Positions 24,908 to 33,728 of a stretch of DNA of 35,903 nt are shown piece by piece. Position numbers and translations under genes: made by a program. This DNA comes from Thermoflexales bacterium (GTDB lineage Bacteria; Chloroflexota; Anaerolineae; J036; Brachytrichaceae). A model generated the notes under the pieces. That model searched no databases and was not told the DNA's origin. It was given only the letters and a program-made list of their open reading frames with translations. The DNA lies in NCBI GenBank assembly GCA_025056965.1, contig JANWVF010000076.1, positions 1 through 35,903 of the forward strand, in the 5' to 3' direction. How positions within the stretch are numbered: position 1 is the stretch's first letter; each line of letters begins with the position of its first letter.

Positions 24908-25831
24908 ATGCAAAATCTCTTCCTCGCTCAAACGCAAACCGGCAAAAATGCCTGGTGGCGCTACGTCGTTGCCATTCCGCTCATCATCATCATCTGGCAG
25001 ATCGGCGGATTCATCGCTGGCGCCACGACGGCGATCCTTTCCGGCGGCAGACCGCCTGAGTCTGCCTCGCTCGGCATGTTCGTCCTAATGTTGTCCGGCT
25101 TCGCCTTCCTGTTGCTCGGCACATGGGTTGTCAACCGTTGGATGCACGGCCGTTCGGTCAAGAGTCTGACCACGCCGTTTGCTCGGCTGAGCTGGAAGCG
25201 GATTCTCGTGCCGGCCGGTCTGTGGCTGATTGCCATGGGGATCGTCGCGATTGTCGAGGCAGCGCTTCACCCGGGCCGCTACGTAGCCAACCCGAACCCG
25301 GCCAGCGTGCTGCCGTACTTGCTGATCGGCCTGCTGCTCATCTCGCTGCAGACCAGCGCGGAGGAGTATTTCTTCCGCGCCTATCTGCTGCAGGCTACCG
25401 GTCGGCTGTTCAGTCAGCCGATCGCGCTGTCCGTGTTGAACGGTCTCATCTTCGCCATACCGCACTTGGCCAACCCGGAGGTCACGAAGGTCGGCTTGCC
25501 GCTTGCGGTGGTGTTGTATGGGTTAATGGGCTTCATCTTTGCCTACGCTACGCTGCGCACCCAGACCCTCGAAATGGCGCTGGGGATACACGCTGCTAAC
25601 AATCTCTTCACTGGCATCGTTGCCAACTACGAGACGACTGCGCTGCCGACGGAGTCATTCTTCTTCATCCAAACGATCGACCCGATCTATGGGCTGGTCT
25701 CGTTGGCGGTGGTCGTCGTCGTCTTCGTCGGCCTGCTTTCAACTCGCTGGTTCAAGAAGCTGATGGACTTGGAGGATGAACGACCTGTCGAGCAGCCTTT
25801 GACTTCGTCGGTGACGGCGAAGGCTAGCTAG
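24908..25831 (+). CDS. CPBP-family intramembrane glutamic endopeptidase (second copy)
   Basis: The 307 residues show the CPBP motifs AEEYFFR, FAIPHLAN and GIHAANNLF, each in a hydrophobic helix, with about eight helices overall and a polar tail. It is a distant paralogue of the protein before it: the motif order is the same but little else is. AAGGAG (24891-24896) lies 11 nt before the ATG. The operon ends at the terminator at 25845. Two different proteases under one repressor suggest either paired substrates or a heteromeric membrane enzyme. Confidence 0.87.
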   Translation: MQNLFLAQTQTGKNAWWRYVVAIPLIIIIWQIGGFIAGATTAILSGGRPPESASLGMFVLMLSGFAFLLLGTWVVNRWMHGRSVKSLTTPFARLSWKRILVPAGLWLIAMGIVAIVEAALHPGRYVANPNPASVLPYLLIGLLLISLQTSAEEYFFRAYLLQATGRLFSQPIALSVLNGLIFAIPHLANPEVTKVGLPLAVVLYGLMGFIFAYATLRTQTLEMALGIHAANNLFTGIVANYETTALPTESFFFIQTIDPIYGLVSLAVVVVVFVGLLSTRWFKKLMDLEDERPVEQPLTSSVTAKAS

Positions 25832-25844
25832 GGGCTTTTGGAGC

Positions 25845-25878
25845 GCAAGGCCATCCCTGGATGGCCTTGCACTCTTTT
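25845..25878 (+). terminator. Intrinsic terminator of the CPBP operon
   Basis: GCAAGGCCAT (25845-25854) pairs with ATGGCCTTGC (25861-25870) around a 6-nt loop, followed by ACTCTTTT. It lies 13 nt after the second CPBP stop and also separates this operon from the convergent menG. Confidence 0.8.
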
Positions 25879-25887
25879 CCGGGGTGA

Positions 25888-26583
25888 TCACGCCTCACCT
25901 ATGTGAATCGCCATGGTGCCCATGCCCAGCAGCCGATAGCGCACGTTGCGATAGCCGGCTTCTTGCATGATGCGCTTGAGCGGCTCGGCCGGCGGAAAGC
26001 GGGTGAGCGAGTTCGGCAAGTAGCTATACGCTTGAGGGTCACCGGCGATGATCCCCCCGATGATGGGCACCAGCTTGTAGAAGTACAGGGCGAATGCTTG
26101 CTTGAAGATCGGCGTCTGCGGATGGGTAATCTCCATGCACACGATGCGCCCTCCCGGCTTCACCACGCGGCGCATCTCGCGCAGGCACAGCGGCAAATCC
26201 ACCACGTTGCGGATCAGAAAGGCGTTCGTGCAGCCGTCGAAGGTCGCGTCCGCAAAGGGCAGGGCTAGTGCGTCACCCACCCCCCACACGATATTGGGCT
26301 CGCCGCGCAGGCGTGCCTTGCGCACCCCCTCTCGCAAGATAGTCTCGGAGAAATCCATTGCGACGACGCGCGCGCCGGGATAGGCCGCGCGCACTGCGAA
26401 GGCGAGGTCGCCGGTGCCGGTTGCCAAGTCCAGGATTAGCTCATTCCCTTTCAGTGCCAGCTCCCGGGCGGCGATGCGTCGCCAGGCCTGATCGCGCCCG
26501 CCGGTCATCACACGGTTCATCAGGTCGTAGCGCCGCGTGATGCGGGAGAACATCGCCTGTACGCGTTTCGACTGCTCGTTCAT
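25888..26583 (-). CDS. menG: Demethylmenaquinone methyltransferase
   Basis: The 231-residue SAM-dependent enzyme shows the UbiE/MenG hallmarks: the N-terminal signature FSRITRRYDLMNRVMTGG, the SAM-binding loop LILDLATGTGDLAF, the acidic VVAMDFSE, and LREMRRVVKPGGR followed by the conserved CMEITHP and YSYLPNSLTRFP. It methylates demethylmenaquinone in the last step of menaquinone synthesis. Its start overlaps the menA stop as ATGA, so the last two steps of the pathway are translationally coupled. No ubiquinone genes are seen, so a menaquinone role is favoured. Confidence 0.94.
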   Translation of the reverse strand: MNEQSKRVQAMFSRITRRYDLMNRVMTGGRDQAWRRIAARELALKGNELILDLATGTGDLAFAVRAAYPGARVVAMDFSETILREGVRKARLRGEPNIVWGVGDALALPFADATFDGCTNAFLIRNVVDLPLCLREMRRVVKPGGRIVCMEITHPQTPIFKQAFALYFYKLVPIIGGIIAGDPQAYSYLPNSLTRFPPAEPLKRIMQEAGYRNVRYRLLGMGTMAIHIGEA

Positions 26584-27467
26584 CGGAGCACCCAGCCGGC
26601 TGCGAACAACAGCGAGAAGATCAAGTTGAGCTGCGTCGTGCGCGCCAAGATGGGGTTGAGCGCAGCGCTACGCTGCGCGCGCCATAGATCGCGCGCCAGC
26701 ATGAAGGCCGCCGGCGCGCTGGCCCACGGCAGCAGCCAGCCCCAGCCTTGGAGCGCGCCGACGGCGCGCAGGATTAGCGGAATCAGATAGGCGCCGGCCA
26801 GCATGAGGGTGTACTCGATGCGCGTGGCGCGATCGCCGATGCGCACCGCTAGCGTGCGTTTGCCGGACTCTCGGTCAGCATCCATGTCGCGCAGGTTATT
26901 GACGACGATCGTCGCGGTGGCGAACATGGCATTCGGCAACGAGGCGACGAACGAAGCCAGCGTAAAGCGACCGGCCTGTAGGAAGTAGGTTCCCATCACG
27001 GCGACGACGCCGAAGAAGATGAACGCGAATAAGTCGCCCAAGCCGCGATAGGCCAGCGGGAACGGGCCGGCCGTGTATGCCACCGCGCAGATGATGGAGA
27101 GGACGCCGATGAGCAGGATCGGCCAACCGCCGATAGACACTAGATAGACGCCGATCAGCGCCGCTGCGCCGAACACGACGGCCGTTCCCGCCAGCATTTG
27201 CCGCGGGGTAAGCAGGCCGCTCTGCGTGACGCGCAGCGGCCCATGCCGCACCCGATCGGCGCCCTTGAGATAGTCGAACACATCGTTGGCGTAGTTGGCG
27301 CCAACCTGCAACAGGACCGCCGTCGCCAAGGTAGCGAGGAAGATCAGCGGGTTGAACTCGCCTTCGCGCAGCCCTAGCGCCGTCCCGACGATCACCGGCG
27401 CAATGGATGCCGGCAACGTTCGCGGCCGCGCCGCGAGGAGCCAGGGGTTCGGACGCGCGACGACCAC
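26580..27467 (-). CDS. menA: 1,4-dihydroxy-2-naphthoate polyprenyltransferase
   Basis: This 295-residue integral membrane prenyltransferase carries both aspartate-rich motifs of the UbiA superfamily: NYANDVFDYLKGAD and NLRDMDADRESGKRT, which hold Mg2+ and the polyprenyl diphosphate. About eight hydrophobic helices are present, and the opening PNPWLLAARPRTLPASIAPV is typical of MenA. It attaches the isoprenoid tail to dihydroxynaphthoate, giving demethylmenaquinone for the next gene. The GTG at 27467 lies 14 nt after the uracil-DNA glycosylase stop and has no clear ribosome site, so the exact start is uncertain. Confidence 0.93.
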   Translation of the reverse strand: MVVARPNPWLLAARPRTLPASIAPVIVGTALGLREGEFNPLIFLATLATAVLLQVGANYANDVFDYLKGADRVRHGPLRVTQSGLLTPRQMLAGTAVVFGAAALIGVYLVSIGGWPILLIGVLSIICAVAYTAGPFPLAYRGLGDLFAFIFFGVVAVMGTYFLQAGRFTLASFVASLPNAMFATATIVVNNLRDMDADRESGKRTLAVRIGDRATRIEYTLMLAGAYLIPLILRAVGALQGWGWLLPWASAPAAFMLARDLWRAQRSAALNPILARTTQLNLIFSLLFAAGWVLR

Positions 27468-27481
27468 GAAATCTGCGGCGT

Positions 27482-28096
27482 TCAGAACAGGCTGAGCTGT
27501 TCGCCTGCGCCATCGGACGGTTTGGACGCCGGGCGCTCTTCTTCCGGCTGCGCCGATTTGACGATTTCGGGCAGCCTGCGGAAGTCTTCCTCGATCAGGC
27601 TGCGCAGCGATTGCTGGTGCAAGGCCGCTGCCGGGTGGAACATGGCGACGACTACGCGACCGTCAATGCGCTTGGCTTTGCCGTGGATGGCGGAGATCTT
27701 TTGGCCGGGGAACCACTTGGCCATCGAGAACCGCCCCAGCGTGATGATGACCTTTGGGTTGATCAACGCGATTTGGCGGTCGAGATAGCGCGAACAAGCC
27801 TGGATTTCCTCGGGCAATGGATCGCGGTTGCCCGGCGGGCGGCACTTCACCACGTTTGTGATGAACACGTCCTCGCGCCGGTAACCGGCGCTGGCCAGCA
27901 ACTCGGTCAAGAATTGCCCTGACGGCCCGACGAACGGTCGTCCTTGTTGATCTTCGTGGAAGCCCGGTCCTTCGCCGATCAGCATGACCTCGGCGCGGGA
28001 CGGACCTTCACCGGGGACGGCATTCTTACGGCCGGCGGACAGGCCGCATAGCGTGCAAGCGCGCACTTCAGCAGCAACTCGGGAGAGGTCGTCCAT
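27482..28096 (-). CDS. Uracil-DNA glycosylase, family 4 (Fe-S), with C-terminal clamp motif
   Basis: The 204 residues carry the four Fe-S cysteines (C14, C17, C85, C101), motif A GEGPGFHEDQQGRPFVGPSG, and motif B FHPAAAL (153-159). These define family-4 uracil-DNA glycosylases, which remove uracil left by cytosine deamination and are common in thermophiles. The tail is disordered and Pro/Glu-rich and ends exactly in QLSLF (200-204), the consensus pentapeptide for the beta sliding clamp, so the enzyme is probably tethered to replication forks. It is the first gene of the operon with menA and menG; there is no functional link other than co-transcription. Confidence 0.93.
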   Translation of the reverse strand: MDDLSRVAAEVRACTLCGLSAGRKNAVPGEGPSRAEVMLIGEGPGFHEDQQGRPFVGPSGQFLTELLASAGYRREDVFITNVVKCRPPGNRDPLPEEIQACSRYLDRQIALINPKVIITLGRFSMAKWFPGQKISAIHGKAKRIDGRVVVAMFHPAAALHQQSLRSLIEEDFRRLPEIVKSAQPEEERPASKPSDGAGEQLSLF

Positions 28097-28104
28097 GCAG
28101 CAGG

Positions 28105-28133
28105 ATTATATGTGCCTGAATCTTCGCTGTTGT
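28105..28133 (-). promoter_or_regulatory. Promoter of the glycosylase-menA-menG operon (leaderless)
   Basis: A perfect TATAAT (28110-28105) lies 17 nt from ACAACA (28133-28128). Transcription would begin within about 3 nt of the ATG at 28096, giving a leaderless mRNA. It separates this operon from the STAND gene that ends at 28143. Confidence 0.6.
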
Positions 28134-28142
28134 GTTCAGGGG

Positions 28143-31100
28143 TCACTGCGCCAGTTTCTGCGCCAGCGGCAGCAGGTCCTCCAGCCGGTAGATCAGCACC
28201 AGCGCCGTGCCATCCGCGGCGGCAGTGACGACGTAGCGGCCATCCGGCGAGAGTGCCACACCTAGCACGCGATCGGCGTGGAGCGTAAAGCTGGCCAGCG
28301 GACGGCCAGTTTCGGCATCCCAAAGGCGCACCGAGCGATCCGAGCCGGCGGTTGCGATGATGCGCCCATCCGGCGAGAAGGCGGCGCCGTTCACGCCGGA
28401 GGTGTGACCCGTGATGATGAGCAGCTCCCTGCCGCTCGCCACCTCCCAGATGCGCGCCGTGCCGTCTTCGCCTGCCGAGACAATCCGTTCACCGTCGGGT
28501 GAGAATGCGACGCTCCACACCGTGCCGGCATGTCCACTCAGGACGCCTGCCGGCTCGCCGGCTTCGCCCCAGAGGCGTATGCTCCCGTCGGCGCTCGCCG
28601 AAGCCAGCAGGCGGCCATCGGGTGAGAATGCGACGCTTTCAACCTTGTCGGCGTGGCCCTCGAGCGTATAGATCGGCGCGCCGTTCGCCGCGTCCCATAT
28701 GCGGCACGTGCGATCCTCGCTGCCCGTGGCCACGCGCTTCCCATCGGGCGAAAGCGCCACGCTCAACACTGGGCCGCCATGTCCGATGAGCCGAATCGTC
28801 GCTCCTGTGCCTTGCACGTCGGCGACAAGAGCCATCCCGTTTAGGCTTGCTAGGGCCACGCGCCGCCCGTCGGCTGAGAATCGCGCTTCGTTGATCGCTG
28901 CGGGCGGGTCGTCGAGCAATGCGACGCGCCGGGTGAGTGTCGCGACGACCTGCCCGTTAAGATCCCAGATGCGCGCCGTGCCATCGTCGCTGGCCGTCAG
29001 GATGAGATCACCCTGCGGGGAGAAGTGGGCGCTGTTCACGCTGCCGATGTGCCCTTCGAGTGCGGCAAGCACAACACCCGGTCGCAAGTTCCACACCAAC
29101 ACAACGCCATCAGCATCGGCTGTGACGATGCTGCTCCCGTCGGGCGAAAAGTGCGCTCCGAACACCGCGCTCCGATGTTCGCGCAGCACCAAGGCCGGCC
29201 GCGAAGTCTCGACGCTCCACTGAGGCTGCTGCGCCAGCGCCCTTTGTTGGACGAGCACACCTTGTAACAACTCGATGTTCCAGACGCGCACTGCGCCGTC
29301 GTCGCCTGCTGTGACGATCCGCCTGCCGTCGGGCGAGAACTCGGCGCTGCGGATGGTCAGTTCATGTCCGCGCAACTCGGCGATCGGTTGGCCGGCGAAG
29401 GGCGACGCATCGGTGAAGGGCGTCGCAAGCCACAGCCGGCCGATGCCGTCTTCGCCGGCGGTCAAGATGAAGGCGCCATCGGGCGAGAAGCGCGCGACCT
29501 TGAGCGGCGGGCCGCCGAGCCCGCCTAACGTGGGCTGAAGCGACTCGCCGGAACGCGCATCCCAGATGCGCGCCGTGCCGTCGTCGCTGGCGGTGACGAT
29601 GTACAGGCCGTCTGGCGAGAAGTCAGCCGTGTTGATCGCCGCGCTGTGGCCGCCACGCAGCGAAGTAACGACCTGACCACTGCGCACATCCCAGATGCGC
29701 GCTTCCTGATCCACACCGGTTGTGACCACGTAAGCACCGTCCGGCGAGAAAGCGGCGCTGTTGAGCGGCCCGTCTGTGCTCTGCAACGTCGTGATCGGTT
29801 GGCCGGCATTCACCTGCCGCGCGTCCCAGATGCGCGCTGCGCCCTTGTCGTCGGCGGTCAGGATGAAAGCCCCATCCGCTGAGAATTGCAGGCTGCTGAT
29901 CAGCGCCGCATCAGCGGCTAGCTCGGCGCGCAGCACGCCGCTCGACCGATCCCAGATGCGCACGATCCCGTCGGCGCCGGCCGTCGCGATCGAGCTGCCG
30001 TCGGGTGAGAACCGGACGGCGACGACCGGCCCGCCGTGTCCGGTCAGCCGAAGCCTCGGCAGGGGTTGTTCCATCACCCGGCGCAGCGCATCTATCGCGT
30101 CCTGAGGCGTCTCTTCGGGCGGCGTAGTCGTGACCGCCGCGATCGCGACGCGCAGACTCTCGATCGCGCTGACGTCGAGCAGTGCGTTTGCTTCTGCTGC
30201 CAAGCGGCGTGATTCGGCGATGCGCTCGGCCGATTGGGCGAGCGCCGCGGCGGCATCAGCAGTCGCCTTGAGATCGAGTGCTTCCTCGGCCGCCATTTCG
30301 GCCTGCATCTGGTTGACTTCGGCCAATGCTTTGGCTGCCTGCGCCGTGCTTTTGGCGGCCTGGGCAGTGGCGTTGGCTCGCAGGGCGTTGTTGGCCTCGG
30401 CCTGAGCGGTGGCTTGCTGCGACACGGCCTGCGTACTTGCGATGTTGGCTTGGGTCGCGTTGATGACGGCTTGCTGCGCCGATAGCCAGGCGATGACCGC
30501 CAGCGCTGTGCTCAGCGCCAGCGCGCCTACCAGCAAGATAGCGCGCTGGCGCAGCCGAGCGTTGGCGCGCCGCTGTTCTTCTGCCCGCAAGCGCTCGGCT
30601 TCGGCCAGCGCGCGCGCCTGTTCGATCTCCCGAAGGCGGGCTTCCTCCTTGGCGCGCTCTTCGGCCAGCGCGGCGTCACGGCTGGCCTGCACGAACTCGC
30701 GCTCTTCCGCGCTCAGGTCGGAATATGCTTCCGCCTCTTCCAGCAATCGCCCACGCAGAAGAAGGCTGGCGTCTCGTTCGCCGCCCGGCGCATTGGCGCT
30801 GGCGATCCATTCGCGCGCTGCCTGCGTCAGTGCGAAGCGCCTGCGCAGCGCCACGCGCGCCTCGTCAAGCCAGGCCGCCAAGCGTGGCCAGTTGCGCACC
30901 AGCGCCTCGTGCGCTACCTCGATCTGCGGCACTTCGCCCGCAGGCCCGCGACGGTTTGCCAGCTCGGCCAGCGACACGCTCGGATCGGCTGAGTCCACGC
31001 CGCTCAGTTTCACCAGCCGCTGCTCGAAGATCAGTCGGCGCAGCACCTCCTCGACGCGATCCTTCGGTTCGCCCATCTGGAAGACGCTGGCGAGCGGGAT

Positions 31101-32387
31101 GCGGTTGCTGGTGAACTCGCGCCCGCCTTCCAACACCGGGCGCACCATCTTCATCAGGATCAGCTTGGCCGTGACCTGATTCTGGTAGATCAGCCCCTCG
31201 TAGAAGGCCTCGGCACTGCGGCTGAGCGCTTGGCGCGGATCGCCGACTTCGCGATACACATCGGCGGTGATGCGATTGCGCTTGCGTCTTTCCCACAATT
31301 TGAGCAGGGTGAATTGCAGCAGGGGTAGCCCGGCCTGTTCGCCCAGGATGGTCTCGATCAAGTTGCTGACGATGCCGGCGTCGAACTTTAAGCCGACCTT
31401 CTCGGCGGGCTTTTCGATGGCGGCGCGCAGTTCCTCGATGCCCATCGCGCGCACGTCCACCTGCGCGCGGTCGAACAGCGGTTGGAAGGCCGGCAGGCGG
31501 GCGATGCCGTCCACGAAATCGGTGCGCATGGTGAGGATGACGCGATGGGGCAGGTCGCTCGCCTGGATCAAGCCGATCAACTGATCGGCGAACGCCTGGC
31601 GCGTCTCGTGGTCGGTGCATAAGGTGAAGATCTCCTCGAACTGATCCACGATGAGCGCGATCGGCGTGTCTCCTGTCTTGCGCGCGAGGTCGGCTAGATA
31701 ATTCGGGTCGCGTCGAAGGCTATCTTCGATGAGGGCGATCTGCGATTGGATGGCCTGGTCGGCGTCGTCTGCTTGTGCGCGGGTGAGGAGTGCGCCGACC
31801 GCACGCGCCAAGTTCGCCAGCGGGTCTTCGCCGGGCACCATGACCAGGTAGCGCCAGTTTGCCCCCATGCCCTGCTTAAGCCGGGGCAACAGGCCGCCGA
31901 ATACGATCGAGGATTTGCCGCTGCCCGAAGACCCCACCAGCGCCAACAGGCGCTCGTGGCGCAGATGGTCTAACAGCTCCTCCACTAGGCGTTCGCGACC
32001 GAAGAAGAACGCGCTGTTGGCCTCGCGGAAAGCGTCTAGGCCGCGGTATGGGCACGGTTCGTCCGGCAGCTCGGGCGCAAGCGAGAAGTCGAAGTCGGCC
32101 AACGTCGGATCAGGCATCTCGATCCGGACGCCCGAAAGCCTTGTTTCGCGATAGAGGGTGTTGGCCCAGAAGTCAAGCAGGCTCTGGACGCCGCGCCGAT
32201 CGTCTTCGTCGTCAATGTAGGCGCCGGTCGCTGCACCGCGCCGGATGAACTCGGCGACCTGTTGCAGGAATTCAGGCGCCTTGTCCTCGCCATAGCGCGA
32301 CCGCTCGGCGAGCAGGCGCGCATGTTCGGCGTGCAGCTCCGGCAGCGTCGCATAGGGGGTGATTGAGGGAGTCGGCTGAGCAGTCAT
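28143..32387 (-). CDS. STAND NTPase with TM helix and 14 WD40 repeats
   Basis: The 1414 residues begin with a small helical module (about 10-82; LHAEHARLLAERSRYG, FIRRGAATGAYID, LLDFWANTLYRE) seen at the N-terminus of many such proteins. An nSTAND1-type ATPase follows: PYRGLDAFREANSAFFFGRE, Walker A GSSGSGKS (152-159), Walker B IALIVDQFEE (243-252). Next come helical repeats with a superstructure-forming arm, a charged coiled coil, one TM helix (about 614-634), and an Ala/Gln/Thr-rich coiled coil. From about 777 there are 14 WD40 repeats (FSPDG...GxxRIWD), enough for two seven-bladed propellers. The propellers are the likely sensor, and the ATPase the switch. Upstream neighbours carry an adaptor-like domain and a kinase, so this is probably the hub of a signalling or defence set. 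Confidence 0.93.
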   Translation of the reverse strand: MTAQPTPSITPYATLPELHAEHARLLAERSRYGEDKAPEFLQQVAEFIRRGAATGAYIDDEDDRRGVQSLLDFWANTLYRETRLSGVRIEMPDPTLADFDFSLAPELPDEPCPYRGLDAFREANSAFFFGRERLVEELLDHLRHERLLALVGSSGSGKSSIVFGGLLPRLKQGMGANWRYLVMVPGEDPLANLARAVGALLTRAQADDADQAIQSQIALIEDSLRRDPNYLADLARKTGDTPIALIVDQFEEIFTLCTDHETRQAFADQLIGLIQASDLPHRVILTMRTDFVDGIARLPAFQPLFDRAQVDVRAMGIEELRAAIEKPAEKVGLKFDAGIVSNLIETILGEQAGLPLLQFTLLKLWERRKRNRITADVYREVGDPRQALSRSAEAFYEGLIYQNQVTAKLILMKMVRPVLEGGREFTSNRIPLASVFQMGEPKDRVEEVLRRLIFEQRLVKLSGVDSADPSVSLAELANRRGPAGEVPQIEVAHEALVRNWPRLAAWLDEARVALRRRFALTQAAREWIASANAPGGERDASLLLRGRLLEEAEAYSDLSAEEREFVQASRDAALAEERAKEEARLREIEQARALAEAERLRAEEQRRANARLRQRAILLVGALALSTALAVIAWLSAQQAVINATQANIASTQAVSQQATAQAEANNALRANATAQAAKSTAQAAKALAEVNQMQAEMAAEEALDLKATADAAAALAQSAERIAESRRLAAEANALLDVSAIESLRVAIAAVTTTPPEETPQDAIDALRRVMEQPLPRLRLTGHGGPVVAVRFSPDGSSIATAGADGIVRIWDRSSGVLRAELAADAALISSLQFSADGAFILTADDKGAARIWDARQVNAGQPITTLQSTDGPLNSAAFSPDGAYVVTTGVDQEARIWDVRSGQVVTSLRGGHSAAINTADFSPDGLYIVTASDDGTARIWDARSGESLQPTLGGLGGPPLKVARFSPDGAFILTAGEDGIGRLWLATPFTDASPFAGQPIAELRGHELTIRSAEFSPDGRRIVTAGDDGAVRVWNIELLQGVLVQQRALAQQPQWSVETSRPALVLREHRSAVFGAHFSPDGSSIVTADADGVVLVWNLRPGVVLAALEGHIGSVNSAHFSPQGDLILTASDDGTARIWDLNGQVVATLTRRVALLDDPPAAINEARFSADGRRVALASLNGMALVADVQGTGATIRLIGHGGPVLSVALSPDGKRVATGSEDRTCRIWDAANGAPIYTLEGHADKVESVAFSPDGRLLASASADGSIRLWGEAGEPAGVLSGHAGTVWSVAFSPDGERIVSAGEDGTARIWEVASGRELLIITGHTSGVNGAAFSPDGRIIATAGSDRSVRLWDAETGRPLASFTLHADRVLGVALSPDGRYVVTAAADGTALVLIYRLEDLLPLAQKLAQ

Positions 32388-32441
32388 TGTGGGTTAAGGC
32401 ATTCGAGTGGGAAGCCCAACACTCGGCGTTTCCCGTCTGCG

Positions 32442-33728
32442 TCATAGGAGTTCTCTTAAGAAGCGTTGCAGGCTATCGCCGATCTTCTGGAGTTCCACCA
32501 CCACCTTCAGCAGATCGTCATCCACGATCCTGAAGCGATTGCTCACGCGACTTTGGAACTGGTAGAAGAGCGGCCGGGCGCGCGGCGCGTCATCGGCTGC
32601 CAGTCGCTCCTGGATGCGCGCGTCGAGCGTCAGGATCGCGCTCGCCCAGTCCTCTTGTAGCCCATCGAGCATCTCGTGCACCAAGCTGCTCACGAAAGGC
32701 CAGCTCTGCGCCAGCACGTCTGGGCTGCGGCCGATGTTGCTTGCGATGGGGTTCAGCTCATCCTCGATGCGCTGCCAGCGGTCATGCTCGGTCACCAGCA
32801 TTTGAAGGCGATCGCGCAACCCTTTGAGCGATTCGATGCCGCGCGCGAATTCATCCAAGCTGAGGGGATCTACCTGCTGCTGCGCCAATGCCTCGCGCAG
32901 CTCGACCAGCGGCGGAATTACGCTGCGTTGCAACATCGCGCGCACGACCTCAAAGATCTTAGCGTTGACCAGCGACGGCTCGCGCTCGAGCAAGCGTCGC
33001 ATCACCGGCAAGATCTCGGTCAGAGGCTTGACCGTCTGCGTCTCCAGCGCGTCGCACACGCGCTGCTGTATCTGTGCCATGCGCGTCGCCCATGCGGTGT
33101 CGCCCGGGGCGAAGCTCGGCCGCTTGGCGATTGCCAACATCCGGCTGATGATGCCGTCCCATTGGGTGAGATATTCGGCCAGCGTGTTCCAGGCCGTCTC
33201 ATCGGTTTCCGCGTTGCGGCAGTCGCGCTCGATCACGCTGTAACGCACTTGCAGCTCTTGGAATTCGTCATGGAGGCGTTTGTAATCGCTCAGCCGAGCG
33301 ATGTAATCGCTGGCATCTTGCAGGTCGTCGCGGATGCGCAGGATCAGCGGTCGGGCGTTAGGATCGCGCGCCAAACGCTCCAGCGCGCCGAGGCCGCGCT
33401 GAATATCGCGATACGCGCTGCTCGCGGCGCCTTCTCCCGCGGCGGCCGCGTCGAGTCGCGCCAGCGCCTGACGATGCGCCTCGGCCAACTGTCCCCAGGG
33501 GAGATGAGGGCGCTCCTTCGCGCAGTAGGCAGCTAGTTCATCCAGCCGTCCGCGGCGCTGGAAATAGGTGATGATCTCCAGCGCCCATAGCTCGATGCCG
33601 CCGTCGTATTGTGGGATGCTCTCCGGGTTCACCCCGAGATCGCTGAGCGCAACTTTCAGCTCGGCTAAGCTGAAGGCCGATGCAAGCGCTTCACGCAACG
33701 TGGGTGTGACCGTAGTGGCGTCTGGCAT
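32442..33728 (-). CDS. Effector-associated-domain-like protein with long helical C-terminus
   Basis: Residues 10-80 (LREALASAFSLAELKVALSD, LGVNPESIPQYDGG, LEIITYFQRRGRLDELAAYC) match the layout of EAD1-type effector-associated domains, small death-like helical modules that couple effectors to STAND NTPases. The rest (about 100-428) is almost all helical, with coiled-coil character and no catalytic motif I recognise. The start abuts the preceding stop (TGA-ATG, no gap), so it is translated with the secreted two-copy protein; it ends 54 nt before the STAND gene. It may be the adaptor or structural partner of that NTPase. Function is inferred from context. Confidence 0.75.
   Translation of the reverse strand: MPDATTVTPTLREALASAFSLAELKVALSDLGVNPESIPQYDGGIELWALEIITYFQRRGRLDELAAYCAKERPHLPWGQLAEAHRQALARLDAAAAGEGAASSAYRDIQRGLGALERLARDPNARPLILRIRDDLQDASDYIARLSDYKRLHDEFQELQVRYSVIERDCRNAETDETAWNTLAEYLTQWDGIISRMLAIAKRPSFAPGDTAWATRMAQIQQRVCDALETQTVKPLTEILPVMRRLLEREPSLVNAKIFEVVRAMLQRSVIPPLVELREALAQQQVDPLSLDEFARGIESLKGLRDRLQMLVTEHDRWQRIEDELNPIASNIGRSPDVLAQSWPFVSSLVHEMLDGLQEDWASAILTLDARIQERLAADDAPRARPLFYQFQSRVSNRFRIVDDDLLKVVVELQKIGDSLQRFLRELL

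Noticed and set aside
28200-30060. Regularly spaced similar DNA segments, at first sight like a repeat array
   Set aside because: The spacing of about 120-130 nt follows the WD40 repeats of the coding sequence; units are diverged and in frame, so it is not CRISPR or a DNA-level satellite.
30409-31179. Open plus-strand frame of 256 codons, Ser/Arg-rich
   Set aside because: Antisense shadow of the Ala-rich coiled coil and arm of the STAND protein.
32388-32441. Terminator between the EAD-like gene and the STAND gene
   Set aside because: GAGTG...CACTC with inner GGG/CCC can pair but is bulged, short and lacks a T-run; co-transcription is more likely.
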